This document shows, one piece after another, positions 24,731-37,189 of a DNA stretch of 64,000 nucleotides (its first letter is position 1; every line of letters begins with the position of its first letter). The stretch is taken from assembly GCA_963573305.1 (NCBI GenBank), contig OY754335.1:11199501-11263500 (forward strand), given 5' to 3'. This DNA is from Pyrrhosoma nymphula. Lineage: Eukaryota; Arthropoda; Insecta; Odonata; Coenagrionidae. The notes below the pieces were generated by a model. The model worked only from the letters and a program-made list of their open reading frames with translations, searched no databases and was not told the DNA's origin. A program made the translations under genes and the position numbers.

Positions 24731-24874
24731 GGGAGGAATCAGGCGAGATGTTGTGGAATATGAACATAATAAGAACGAGGATATTACAATTTTCCACTGA
24801 TAAAGTTTTAATCGACCCGGGTTTCGATTAAAACTTTATCTGTGGAAAATTGTAATATCCTAGTTCTTATTATT
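24731..24874. repeat. Hairpin repeat, copy 1
   Basis: The unit starts GGGAGGAATCAGGCGAGATG, as does the copy at 40087. It then forms an inverted repeat with arms at about 24766-24814 and 24825-24874 (GATATTACAATTTTCCAC and its complement) around a CCCGGGTTT loop. Both arms are nearly perfect, so the palindrome is young or maintained. Confidence 0.8.
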
Positions 24875-25776
24875 TCCTCTTGGTATGGGTGAATTTACAA
24901 GTCCTCCGAATAGAGCCTTAAATATGATGAAATAATTCAGAATCACATGCCGTGAAAAACAAACAAGTGAAAAAATATCATATATTGCTGCCATCATTCG
25001 TTACATCATTATGTTTTTTTATTACATGATCAGCTAGGCTACCGAAAGGAATGGGCTGGAAGCCGGGAATGCGGAAGCCTGAGGTTTGAACTTCATACCT
25101 CTGAATATTTGTATGTAAAGCTTCAACAATCATAAATTGTGATTTAATATTACCGAAGTACACAAAAAGGAGTTGCACCTTCGAGAAATCGACCCTCAGC
25201 GAACAGCATAAAACTCATGGAATGGATCTAACCACGAAACGATTAAAATCTAAAACTACAGCCGCCAATTTGAACTACGGACAAATAATTATTAAAACCT
25301 GACTAGGAAGGGAAAGAGGAAGGGGGATCACAGGGGTGAGACAAGAGGGAAATGATCTCCAGCATCTCGCCGGCCACGAAAAACGAATCAGGAGGGTTGG
25401 TGCAGGAGGAGGGCGGAACTGGTTCCCGATGCTCCCTCCACTGCGCGGAGCCGAGAGGAGCGGAAGAAGAAGAAAGCGAAAGGGGGAAATCTTAAGAGCA
25501 ACCAAACAGGCCAACCAATGGGGGTGAATAAAAAATGTCAGGTTTTGTACAGGTTTTCAAGGCAAGTTTCCATATTTCATGGGTTTACATCTATAAATGA
25601 TCTAAGAATAGTCAAACGCTCCGCACGGACGATCAGATTGGCTAAGTAAGCAGAGTATGTACTGGATTGATTACCGATCAAGTACCGCCAGTGGTTGGGA
25701 CTATTCAATATCAATCCCATAGTCTTAGGTCCCATACAGAGAGCACCTCGTGGTCAGCGCTCCATCGGTTGGTTAC
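24875..25776. other. Non-coding stretch
   Basis: No gene recognised. A GC-rich, purine-biased patch at 25300-25520 opens frames on both strands without any domain. Confidence 0.35.
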
Positions 25777-26040
25777 TTGGGGGAGGCGACCGACAGCTGA
25801 GGTCACTTGCGCATTTCAGTGTGAGTTGGTTAGGGAGGGACTTTAGGGAATAGAGAAAGGGTGGAGAGAAACCCGGCATCGGCATTAGCCAGCTCTTAAC
25901 GAAAGGCGTCCAGGGGTCCACGGTTTAACGTCCCATTTACTACTTTACTAGGATTACCGCTTTGGAAGTGCTCTCCGCAAGGCATCAAGGCAGGGATTCC
26001 TCTAAAAATACTGGTAATGCGGGTATCAACCACCTTTTTT
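25777..26040 (-). mobile_element. tRNA-derived SINE, copy C
   Basis: GGGGGAGGCGACCGACAGCT at the left end, AACCCGGCATCGGCATTAGCC and CCAGGGGTCCACGGTTTAAC in the body, and a decayed B box (ATGCGGGTATCAACCACC, about 26005-26030) at the right place it in the five-copy family, transcribed on the minus strand. The tRNA-like head beyond the B box is short or lost. It lies 150 bases from the exon candidate at 26190. Confidence 0.75.
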
Positions 26041-26189
26041 AGATAAAAGGACATCTTAACAATTATTCCCAGAGCCATAAATGGAGTAAAGAGGACAAAA
26101 TCTAGTTTCGTGCCCGAAATTTGGCCATACTCCTTTTTTTGGTCAAAATGAAAATGCATGTCAGACACCCGGTTTTTCTGGTTTTACAG

Positions 26190-26396
26190 GATGGTATACT
26201 ACAACTGGGGCAGCGACTGGGTAAATATTTTCCCGAGTCTCTTCCCGGAATACAGATTCAAAAGAACCAGTATGATGATGACACGAAATGCTGCCAAGTC
26301 TACAAGGTTGGAAATATTCATGAATCTGGCGCAGACAGACGGCATCCACGACAAGTTGATCGTGCTGACAACCAAGATATGGCGCTGGTACCAAAA
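26190..26396 (+). CDS. Candidate internal coding exon, unidentified protein
   Basis: The block is bounded by a good acceptor (GGTTTTTCTGGTTTTACAG) and a donor (AAAA|GTGAGAAC), and its length of 207 nt is exactly 69 codons, so it would keep phase if skipped. In the frame starting with MVYYNWGSDWVNIFPSLFPE, third positions are enriched for C and G (TAC TAC AAC, GGC AGC GAC, GTG CTG, ATC CAC GAC AAG) against an AT-rich background, which argues for real coding. The end reads KLIVLTTKIWRWYQ. It contains five Trp and no clear membrane segment. I do not recognise the family. Other frames, and the minus strand, are also open here, so the strand and frame are probable but not certain. Confidence 0.55.
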
Positions 26397-29300
26397 GTGA
26401 GAACAGTTCCGTTTAGGCAATATTGAACACGACAAACGCTAGTACTGAAGGATAAATTTCCTCAATCATCTTCGGTCTTTCACCGCTTTCATGAAATTAA
26501 GCTTCATTTTATCGCGATAAAAATTAAAAGGAAATAAGATGGTGAATGGAAAATGTGGAGCAGGTTAATGAAAAATTATACGGCACTTGCACGTCACTAT
26601 AGGAATGCAGACAGTGTACCAAGCGAAAAGTTAAGTGTATTTCAAAGTAGAGAATACAATACTTTCCATCGCTCATCCAAGCCTCACTCTCCTTGGTCAT
26701 ATATTAGTAAAAAATTAAAATAATTACCTTCGCATCGAGTTTATTTTCACACCCAAGGACATACCACGATTGAATACTATGGACCATCTGACAGCGGAGA
26801 AAATAAAACATCTATATATAAACAAAAGTTCTAATTGATGATTCATCGGCATTGGCTGAGTTGATTCAATTTTTCAACATATCGGCTGTCGACATCCTTA
26901 GAGGCAACAATTCATTTGCGAAAGATGAAATAGTGGGAATTGTGGTTTTTAAGTAAGACAATCACTCACAGGGAGGGTGAGTTAAATCCCACGAGCTCTG
27001 CTTTTGAGAACACTAATGTGAATGAAAAACGCAGGGAGTTGGACATACTCCATGACAAAATAGATTTTCGAGGATCATAACAGAAGGCTAAATAGAGACA
27101 AAGACCACAGCAAGGGGAAAATACAGAGCGATATCGGAACTAAGCACAATTACGATTAAGTAGATTTTAAAGAGGGGGTGAACGGCGAGCAGTTATATGG
27201 ATTGATTGATTAATTAGTGATGACCTTAAAAAAATTGCTTTCAAATAGCTCAGCCAAAAACGAATTTTTTATCACCTGGATAATATTTATACAGGCGAAG
27301 GATTCAGATAATCTAATAGGCACTGATAACCGGTGAAGTACCGCTAAGCCCAAAATTAATCAATCGTTCGATAAATGAACCTTCATTCCGTCGAGAATTT
27401 GCCGCTACCATAAATGCATGCGATTTCACGAAATACTGCCCACTGTTTGAGTAACCCGCTTCCGGAGACGTTTCTGGAATTCCAGAACGGATTCGTGATG
27501 TACTAGACACGTGAGGAGGGCTTGTTTCCCGGCCGTGATCACATCGTTAGCACGGCAGAGCGCGGCGTGGGTGTAAGATGCGACGGGCCGTGATGAGGGG
27601 GCCGGGGTAGGAAGAGAGTAAAAATACACAGGAATCGGAATCAACGAGGCGAGTGCGGAGGGATTCTGAATAGAAAGAGCTCCATGAAAAATTTGACGGG
27701 ATAAAATGTCGCTACTTTCTCGCTCGCCAAACGTTACAGATTAAGAAACAAGAATATTCACGACAGCCTTGAGAAAAAACTGTAAAATGGTAATAAGCTG
27801 GTGTCGGGTAAATGTAATGAGGAAGTCAAAAAAATATGTAATATCACATCAAAAGACTGCAATTAGAAAATACAGCGAGTAATTGGGGCCCATCCGATTC
27901 GAGTATAATACAGAATTGGCTCAAGTTGGATGAAGATCCGCCACATTAAAAAAATCCTCCGATTTCAGAAGAATCAAAGGAGTCGTTGGAAACAGTAAGA
28001 TGCGAGTCCTTCGATCACTAAGTGAACAAGTGAGATTAAGACTTCTAAAAAGGTCCAGGGTTCCCCATCTTACGTCCGAGAAAGAAGAAATAATTAGGTC
28101 CAGACACAACATCGCTACATTGGTACACCTCAATAAAATACGGGATAAATATTAGGAAGGCCATGTTAACTACCTAATCGCATTTCCCTCGCCCAATTCG
28201 ATACTAAAAAAAGACCCCGGCAAAGCGCACAAAAAAGTAAAATTCAGGACAAATACGCATGGATGAAAAACTTTTTCCATTTATGTCATATTGGCTGGCC
28301 CTCTAACTTACCCCATCACATGCCCTTGCAGCGCGGCGGCTCGCAGTGTACGAAGTAGACGTAGACATAGTAACAGGTCGGAGGAAGAGTGAGCACAAAA
28401 GAACCCTCCAAAGAGCCTTAAATAGTACACATACTAATTACTTAGTGGCGGATATGACTTTTTCAAAAATTAAATACCTGATCCCCGTGGCTTTTCACGT
28501 CATGTATTGGCAATTGTTGAAATAAAAGTTTCTGATTAGCCTTGGATCTGACGAAAAGAAAACTGAAATGCAATGCGTGGGGTGCCACGATAAACGGCAA
28601 TGAAACCTGGAACGCGGGGACAAATTTAGGGTTTCTGACGAGCGGTTTTGGAGAATGGAGAAATTAAGATAGATATAAGACACACAGTAGTGAACCAGGT
28701 GGTGCTCTCAAGATTAAAACAGGGAACGAAGGCAACTGACAATTCAAATAAAGAAAAAATAATAATAACGCCATAAATCGAGAATAATATAAGGGAAGAT
28801 GCAAGGCGAAGAAGGAGACGAACATCGATTTCAGGACACTAGGCTATATAGAAAAGAACAGGCCTGGAACAGAAGCAGGTGTTGACAGCCGTGGTGCACA
28901 GAACCGGCAATCGGCAGAGCACCAAATGACGATGAAATTCCTGACGCAACGCAGAATCTGTGTGGGCGACGACAGATACTCACTGGACCCCGAATGCAAT
29001 GCCCACGTTGAGAGTATTATCATCACAATGATTTAAATAAATGAATAATTCACTCGAATTGATAAAAAAGCGAGAGAGGACACAGTGAGCGGTCAACGGA
29101 AGCATCCGCGCGTGGTGGAGAGGGTTATCGAAGAAACAACACCGACGCATAAGCAAAATGCGCCTAGGACTTGCAAACGATATTCGACACGATGAGAATT
29201 TCGATAAGGTTGATTTAGTAAAAATAAATACAAGAAATCGAATAACAAACAAAAAAGAGAAACGAAAGGTCAACAATAACATGGAGTGGCGGACTATAAA

Positions 29301-29488
29301 TGGTAAGAGTGACAGAAAATTAAAACCTTTTCAGATGAATAAAAATATGACACATCAGACATACCGGAGTAAATGCTAACATACAATTCCGCTTAACCCC
29401 GGAACCAAGTGGACAACGACAACGATGCATTAACTGAGTAGGAAGACTGGATAATATATCCGGAATGTTAATTCACATGCCACATCAT
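26397..29488. other. Non-coding stretch
   Basis: No exon, transposon end or tRNA is recognised over about 3 kb. Sequence is AT-rich apart from a GC-rich patch at 27480-27620. Confidence 0.4.
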
Positions 29489-29491
29489 TTA

Positions 29492-31132
29492 AGGCCATTT
29501 TACACGGCGAATGATCATGCGCACGAAGTTCATGATTCGTGTAAAACGAAAAATTCAACGCATGAAAAATCATGCGCATGATCATTGGAGCAATATTAGA
29601 ACATGCTCTATTTTTGATCGCATGGTCCCGTGAATGATATCATGATACGGGCGCACGACGCAACGTCCATCTAGGATGTTTTGGTTATTGGAAGCACCGA
29701 AATTCAATAGGAATAAGATTGCTTTTTTATTTGATTCGGGACGTATAAAAGATAGTTATTTACCTATGCAATTATAATATTTAGTTTTAGTTTTGAGTTT
29801 TTTTCAGGTTTCAGTTCAATTTCAGTTTTTTTATTTTGAATGACTTACATATAAAAGACTACGTTATTACAAAGAAAAATGCTGTTTTGTTTAGTAATAA
29901 AAAGAATAATACTTTGGTTAACTGAAATAAACCTATTTTTATTTTCAACCACTGATTACGCTTTTTTCGGAAACGGCCGATTTAGCTCAAATTTTGTTTT
30001 CAAGCTATTTAACCAGCAAGAAATGATATGCATAAAAAAAACGGGAGTGGTTTTTTGATCATTAAAAGTTAGTTCAGACCGTAGGAATTTCGGTTCATTT
30101 CGATGATTCGACGCATGCAATTTGGTTTATGTCTAGTACTCGTTCTTTCATATCACTCAAATAATACACGAAGAGATCGCTTTAAAATGAAATGCGAATT
30201 TGATAGGTATGTACATTCAAATAATATGCCTACAGATATGCAAAGGGCATTTTAATTCAGAATGTTTTGAATGCTACAGGAGATAGTACTGCGCGTACTT
30301 CACCGCAATAGAGCGAAAAACAGTTTTTGTTATAATCAGAATAAAAATTTGCAACTGCTATTCTCCTTTTGCTATTATGTCATTCACAGTTTTACTTAAT
30401 TGTTGTCTGTTATCACAACTACCAAGCAATGGTAAAATTAATACAATGGACACGTATCAAACTTAAAAAAAACCGCTTTCATATTCCGATTCCGATAGTT
30501 AGGCTTATAGTACTCCCGCGCATTCTTGTTCGTCATGTCTGATCCTTCATAATTATGCCTGGTGAGAATTTAGATAGCATTAAATTGCGCTTCGCCGCCA
30601 TCCTTAAACATTTACGGTAGGCCTCAAGGTCCTCCAACAGAATTTCATCTCGAACCAGGCTTTGTATCCCTCGACCTCTGTTCCTCCTCAATATTCGGGG
30701 TCTTGTCCAGACATTCCGTCCTCTAGCTTTCTGCGACATGATTGTGGCTGCCACCATAACAATGGACACTGTGGCAGCGGTCGTTAAAATTAAATCCTTC
30801 CAGTCCATCACCATCAGTTTCACTTCCCTCGGCTAAAGTTAAATTTACGACGCTACAAAACTTTGTTCTCACAAAGATGCAGCATCAGATTACGTAAACA
30901 AACCACTCCTACCGTCGATACCCAAGAGAAACAGCTGCGTCGGTCGGAAATTTACGGTGAATCGATATAAACTATCGAAAAGTGTACCACTGCGCATCCT
31001 TTCAGGGCAGAAAATTCACGGAATTTAATTCACCGTGTAAAACAACCTATCTTACAGGTTATCATTGAGATTCATTCGCGAATCAATGCTTGAATGATCA
31101 TTCTCAAGATCATTCGACGGGTAAAACGGTCT
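29492..31132. mobile_element. PIF/Harbinger-type element, non-autonomous, 1641 bp
   Basis: Terminal inverted repeats AGGCCATTTTACACGGCGAA (left) and AGACCGTTTTACCCGTCGAA (right, complement) match at 21 of 25 positions and are flanked by identical TTA at 29489-29491 and 31133-31135. A TWA-type 3-bp duplication is the hallmark of PIF/Harbinger elements. Inside, a minus-strand frame resembles the N-terminus of Harbinger transposases. The catalytic part is absent, so mobility would need a helper. Sub-terminal ATGATCAT motifs recur near both ends. Confidence 0.85.
30533..30823 (-). pseudogene. Harbinger transposase N-terminal fragment
   Basis: The 96-codon frame contains VWTRPRILRRNRGRGIQSLV followed by LEDLEAYRKCLRMA, which fits the conserved Harbinger pattern 'W.RPW..RR...G....L..EL...D...Y...LRM'. 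The DDE catalytic domain that should follow is missing and the frame stops soon after. The N-terminal hydrophobic part (LILTTAATVSIVMVAATI) precedes it. The location, inside an element with Harbinger ends, supports the identity. Confidence 0.75.
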
Positions 31133-31135
31133 TTA

Positions 31136-32858
31136 TAAAAGTTGAGGAACATTCTGCGTCCTTCTTCAAAATAAAAACTTATATTAAAATGCCAAAATTA
31201 AAAAACAAAACTGCCTGATGTTTGGCAGGAGAGAGAGAGAGAGAGAGAGCAAGGAAAACACATTCAAGAGACCATGCGAAACTCTTTTTCCTCTACGAAG
31301 AGCAAAATAAATACATAGAGCACGGATAATTTGAAGTTTGAGCCTTCTCAGGGGTTGAAAGATGCAGGGACGGATTCTAATCCGCAATTGAGATGGTAAA
31401 AACGATGATAAAAATAAAATAAAATTCAATCGACGAACACAATATCACTCGCAAAAATTTCGAAACCGTGTCAGTCGAAATCAATTATTCTTACTCAGGA
31501 GTGAAGCGTAGGAATGAGTTATTTCAACAGAAAAAAGTCGGTAAAATTAAAGAATATGAATAAAATAAATAATAAATGTAAGAAAAAGACAAAATGATGC
31601 TTTATGCACTTTGAAAGCAGTACGAGCATTCATTTGAAAACTCCGAATCCTTGAAGAACATTTCGCCTTTTCCGACATCGAGCACCAATTCCATCATCGG
31701 CAGTCAAGTGAGAAAGACGTGTGAAGTCAAGCAACGCAAGACAAATGAAACGTAACTAAAAAAAAAAAAGAAAAAACAACGGCATCGCTGGTTTTAAGGG
31801 GAAAGGTCAGCTCGTCTCTCCATCGGTTAAAATGGTACTCTCCAAGTCACGAAGAGAGGAAAAGAAAATAGACGAGGCCAAACCTAAACACGCCCTGCGA
31901 TCATAGAGCGTTGAAGTGCGAGTTCAATTTCTGGGAACATTGCCGCGATAATTACAAGTGGTTCGACGACACGAAAACTGAACTCGGTACAAGGAGAGGC
32001 GATATATTTTTTTAAGTGTTCATAGTGTGTGGTCACGACGGAACCTTTGGATTCCGAGAGGAATGTTATGAGACGATTAGAATACACACTCGCGTGTACC
32101 CAATTGATGGAATTCCACTTCCTTTTACTACTATGCTACGGTAGTTATTACGTTAGGAACACGTATTACGACTCAAGTTCTTCATGAACGTAAATGGCAC
32201 TTTTAACGAGTTTACGGCAAAATATGTGTTACAAAGAACGATGAACAATATTATACCAGAATTACCCACTTATTCCTGAGGTGTTGTTCACCAAGGATCT
32301 ATTTAAAAGGAAACGAAGGATTTAATAAAACATAAGAGTGTTCCACCGACTGCAGGAGAGAATGCAACTTACAGATAAAAATTAAATCTAAAACAAATAT
32401 CTAAAACAAAGCCGGCAATTGTAGTACTGTTTTCTCTGAGTGCCACAATACATTTAGCCTTTATGTAAGGCTTCAGGCATTGATACAAGAGGTAAAATAA
32501 ATCAAATGCATTAAAATCGAATTTTTACTCAACATGACAAACCAATTCGCCATGTCCCACCAATATCGATCAAAGTTAAATAAGTGGATTTTTGGTCAAA
32601 TACAAAGCAAATGTGCATGATTCGTCCAGCGCTATAATAATTTCGATCGAAGTGCAGAAATAAATATTATGCAATACGTGAATTGAAGAATCCCTTCAGT
32701 CCCCAACTGAGTCACCACAAACGACAAATCACGTACAAGCAAAATGCTAATTGGATTCCAAGATCAAATAAGTACTATGCAAACATTTGCTTAATCGCTT
32801 ATATATCTTCACTAATTATCTATAACTTACATTTTACTTCAATTACAAGCACCTAGGA
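31136..32858. other. Non-coding stretch with GA microsatellite
   Basis: A GA array lies at 31228-31249 and a poly(A)-rich patch near 31758-31778. No gene or transposon is recognised. Confidence 0.45.
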
Positions 32859-33373
32859 CCAGGGGGGTTATTCTGTAATTTCACCTCACAGAACATTACG
32901 TCACGGATCGCTCCTTAAATTACCGAAAGTGGAGTTGTAAACCGCGTACGCCAGACAGCGACACCATCGACTCGTTCATTTCTGCCGAGAATGGTACATT
33001 TCAGAGTTCTTTCGGTCGTGGAATTGAGCTTCCCAAAACGCCTGCTAAATGCTAGGCGATTTGGCGCTGTTGTAGTTTCCGAATTTGCAGATATCCCACG
33101 AAAATCGCAGGGTGTGTTTGCTGTTATTGTGTTTGAAAAGTACTTCGTATTTTTGTCCAAGTAACCTCTGTAACTTAATAGACTTTCTACTTTTACGTAT
33201 TTCCGAGTTCCAATGATTGTCTTTTAAAGTCAACCGTGACGCCGCCATGGGTGGTGGCAGCACTCACTCCGTGAGTACTTCGAGAGCGGAGTAGCACAAA
33301 TGGATCATTCATTTGAGTGGGTGCTCTTCCGAAAGAGCTATTTCGGAAGTGCAATTACCGAGGAACCCCCAGG
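32859..33373. mobile_element. Inverted-repeat element with CCAGG target duplication, 505 bp
   Basis: Identical CCAGG pentamers at 32859-32863 and 33369-33373 flank ends that are inverted copies: GGGGTTATTCTGTAATTTCA on the left and GGGTTCCTCGGTAATTGCAC (complement) on the right. The left end matches the element at 34148-34464, so this is a family. Two minus-strand frames (81 and 72 codons) overlap inside but have no domain I recognise. I cannot assign a superfamily from a 5-bp CCNGG site. Confidence 0.65.
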
Positions 33374-34066
33374 TAAGCCATGATTCCGGAACCTCATCTA
33401 TCGAGGAAAGCCTTCAAATCCCTACTGTGCTACTCTAAAGGTTGAAACAGAGTATTTTATTCATCAAAAGGTTCCGTGTAGCTATGGGTTTCATGAATGA
33501 ACAGGAGTCAATCCGCAAATCGAATGATGTAACTCGTGGCGGACGACTACGATCCCAACCAACTACTTTCAAAGAGACGGAATCCATTTCCCACTCACCA
33601 ATTAGGAGGAAGTGTAAGAAGGCGCTCTTCATTTGTCTGCCGGGCTCGGAGCCAAACACAGCTTGAGAAAACGACGCAAGAGGATTGACTGCGAGGCGAA
33701 CACACGAGAAGGCCCTATTCATTACACGCACAATGAATTAATTTCCCCCCTTTTGACAACGATAAACAAGTGAGGCCAGTGCATTAAGTGGTGCGAATTA
33801 TGACGATAACTGAAGGGACTAACTTTCGGTAACTCGAATAATTTAGGACCTCCCTCTTACATTGACTCCTTGAAAACAAAAGAGGCCGAGAAAGACACGA
33901 ATAATAAGGCCAGAATTAATAAATCACATACAGACGCCAACCATCCAGGTGTCACCCCACACCAGCTGAAAACTATTCTTTCTGATTACTACAGCGACAA
34001 CAACTCAGGCAATCAGCCACAGGAGAAATTACTGAGGTTTGTTGGTTATTAAAGCACAACAGATAA
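33374..34066. other. Non-coding stretch
   Basis: No gene is supported. Frames at 33435-33731 (minus) and 33442-33666 (plus) overlap each other and lack domains. Confidence 0.35.
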
Positions 34067-34690
34067 TTAGCGCCATTGAGGATGAAGGAGTAGGTTGTTA
34101 GCGGTAGGATTATTTGGGGAATGACAGAAGGGTGGAGAGAAACCAGGGGGGTTATTTTGTAATCTCACTTAAGTGAGAATACGTAATAAAATGTGGAAAA
34201 TTACGTAATTTTTCGTAGTTCAACTCCGCCACCCAGGTGGCGTGACCACAAGCGGTGAACTGCCCGTCTATTTATTTGATTCATCCGCTCTTTCGACTCT
34301 TGATCCGTTTTCTTTGGCTCCGCATTTCATTAGTTCAATCTCACCTGTAGTTAGGAACGTGAAATGGAGCCACCATCGGACCTTGGCCAATCATTAAGAG
34401 AGCGAAACGGATCTCCCGCCTTCCCGCAAAGAGTCATTAAAAAGGTGAGATTACAAAATGACCCCCCGGACGTGGACACTAGCCTACTCTACACGAAAGG
34501 CACCAAGGGGCCCACAGTTTAACGTCCCAGCCAAGGGACGGAGAACTGCTCTTAAAGTGCTCTCCAAACGGCAGCCAAGAGGGTGTATTAACATTCCACT
34601 GACAGTTCTCCGTCATTGCAGAGATTCGAACTCTAAGGATAGGAATATATTACTTATCCCACCACACCGACCCGATCCCCAAACAAAACT
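34067..34690 (-). mobile_element. tRNA-derived SINE, copy D, split by an insertion
   Basis: The SINE body is interrupted at AGAAA|CC.GG by the element at 34143-34469 and resumes with CACTAGCC, GGGGCCCACAGTTTAACGTC. The decayed B box on the minus strand is GAGTTCGAATCTC (about 34621-34633), preceded by tRNA-like sequence up to about 34690. The uninterrupted family members (copy C) show AAACCCGGCATCGG at the same point, which gives the empty-site sequence. Confidence 0.75.
34143..34469. mobile_element. Inverted-repeat MITE nested in a SINE
   Basis: Ends GGGGTTATTTTGTAATCTCA and GGGTCATTTTGTAATCTCAC (complement of the right end) are inverted copies, flanked by CCAGG on the left and CCCGG on the right. 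The empty site in SINE copy C reads CCCGG, so the flank is a 5-bp target duplication with one later change. Length is about 317 bases between the duplications. It is clearly younger than the SINE copy. Confidence 0.75.
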
Positions 34691-36850
34691 TCTGTCTTTC
34701 TAGGAACACAAAACGTGAAGGCAATCTGTGACGCACTCACATTTCAAAATCTATTAAATCAATATTTAAATGATAAGAATGATGGCAAAGCAATTCTAAC
34801 CGTTCTCTCGCTCCGTAATTGAACCTCCCCGTAACTGTACGCACTGGAATTCAAGATTGCCTATTTCCAGCCTCGCCGGAAATTATCAATTGTTGAGTGG
34901 CTGTTGCTTCCTGTGCATCAGAGAGAGAGAGAGAGCTCCACGTTATCCCATCAAGGAGTCATGCATTTCACAGGTGCGACGGAGCGTTTGCGGCCACCGA
35001 ACACAAAACGGAACCACTCAACGTTTTCCGTGGTTCATCACGCAGCCAATTCCAAAAGAACAAACAAAACCAAATTCTAGTCTGAATAACCGAGGCGAAC
35101 GCAATTTTATCCTCAACGAAATGTACCGCAACGACCTTAAAATAAACACAAGCGGGATATAAACCGTAAGGTCAGATTATATATGAAATAAAGCCGACAT
35201 ATTACTCATCAAGATCATAGGCTTCTCATGGGTTAACTCTTTATTGTTTCAATCGCTATGGGTCGTAGAGCTCAAGTTTAAACAGCATAATGTGATTCAG
35301 AGAGCGCTACGGCATCAGGAGAAAATTGTTCCACATCTCTGAGAGCTTGGCACGGGGAAAATACGCGCGATTAAATGGAACGTAACAAGGAAAATAAATA
35401 CCAACAAGGCAAAAAAATACGCTATGCCAGAAACGAGTTCGAGGATGACAAAAAGCAACACATCAACCGGCACCAAAAACCACTACAAAGGAAATAATGA
35501 AGCTTACTTAAGCCAACCACGATTCCACAGAAGCTTGTAGAGTGCCTTGATAATTAAAATAGAACTCCTTTCAGATGCTATTCCGGCATGAACTCCCACA
35601 GAAACAAAATCAGAAGTTCGATTACACCTAATGCAAGCTCATTAAGCAATATTGCGTTTTTCAAGGGAGCAAGAAAAAACACAAATCAAGAAATGTAATA
35701 ACACATCTACAGCGAAAGCCCAGTAAACTCTGCTGAACGCCCCCGAATATTTTTAAACAGCCTTCGGTTCCATTACAGTAAAAATCATGACTCAATGGTC
35801 TATACGCGGATTCCCAATAAAAAGTGCGAATTTCCATCAGTATTCATAATTTATATTTGTACTGAGCATTATTTACAACTGACGCAATCGCAACGAAAGA
35901 GTCAGCTAAATCACCAGAATAAGAGCATGATGGAGCCTGATCCTCCTCCTCCGAATAGAATACATTTAAAGGTTGATGCAGTAACGGCCTGGCGACCTAT
36001 TTACAGCGTCGCGAATGTTTCATTAATTCTGACATGACAAGGGCGGATTGAAATTAATGCTGACCGAGTGCATATGATTGCTCCGCCCTTTAAATTAGCA
36101 GTGCAGCCACAACCACGACTACGACCATCGCCACAATTACTGTGACCACCAAAGTTCGTTCTTGAAGAATATTTCGCGCCATTATTTTCAAACGCGGGAG
36201 CTAATTATTTGACTTGCACATACTACCCTCAACTGATTTTGGATCAAAAATCATACTCGGGAAAGAACCCCTTCGAAGCGGCCATAGAAGCCACGTTCAG
36301 CCAATTCCACGACGCGCCGCCGCGTACTGACTTCGGCCTCTCCTTCCGGTTCTCAACCCATATGTGGGGACTACTTCTACTATGGCTTCTCGAAAATATT
36401 TCAACGACAAGCTTTCTGAGCAGCGTCGCCGAGTCTGCGTCATAGACGTTTTCCATTCGAGGAGGATAACGCAGTTTGCCACAAAGGGGGGGAGGGGAAG
36501 AGTGGCAAAACGGTCTAATGGGCTCAAGACGCCGGAAAACAATAATGAAAAGGGTATACTCACAAAGGGAGGGAGTGGTAGTCGACTCTGATTGGGTTAT
36601 AGGGGCTCCAAATCCTAAGGTTATTCCCCTGCTCAAGTATTGCTAGCTTTTTCCAATGGTAAAACACGTTAGTTAGCAATTCCCGCATTCGCACCTATCC
36701 TCAAACACAATCGCTATCAAGGAATGTCCTTCCTTTTACACACTCCAAGTTTTTTCTCAAGTCAATTTACCTGGTCACATGACGTGACTGAGCACATGGC
36801 CATCTTTTGAAAACATGCATCAGTATAACAGAAAAAACTATAGTAGATAT
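34691..36850. other. Non-coding stretch with GA microsatellite
   Basis: A GA array lies at 34920-34936. Overlapping frames near 36209-36636 are open on both strands in a G/C-biased patch. No domain, splice pair or repeat family was recognised. Confidence 0.4.
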
Positions 36851-36999
36851 CCATTTCAAATGAAAAACAATGGTAACTTTCCACACTCAATATATTTTAA
36901 CAAGTTAATTATATTTTAACAATATTGTTAAAATATACTTAAATTATTAAAATACATCGAGTGTGGAAAGTTACTATTGTTTTTCATTTGAAATAGATG
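36851..36999. repeat. Palindromic element, arms about 50 bp
   Basis: CATTTCAAATGAAAAACAAT and GGTAACTTTCCACACTC on the left recur inverted on the right as GAGTGTGGAAAGTTACTATT and GTTTTTCATTTGAAAT, with an AT-only centre (AACAATATTGTTAAAATATA). This is a MITE-like hairpin with near-identical arms. No clear target duplication. Confidence 0.75.
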
Positions 37000-37189
37000 T
37001 CAAATATTTCCACTAAGTTCAGCCTGATACGCTTTTATATGTATTGTAGAAAAATATATATATCCATGGTAACTTTACCCCAACACGGGCGGTCGTTTAA
37101 CTAACTGCTACCCACTGTCATGAAGGATTACCACGGTTAGAAGCTAGTAGTGAGATTGTGATGTCTTAATCTTACGACAAACGATATAA

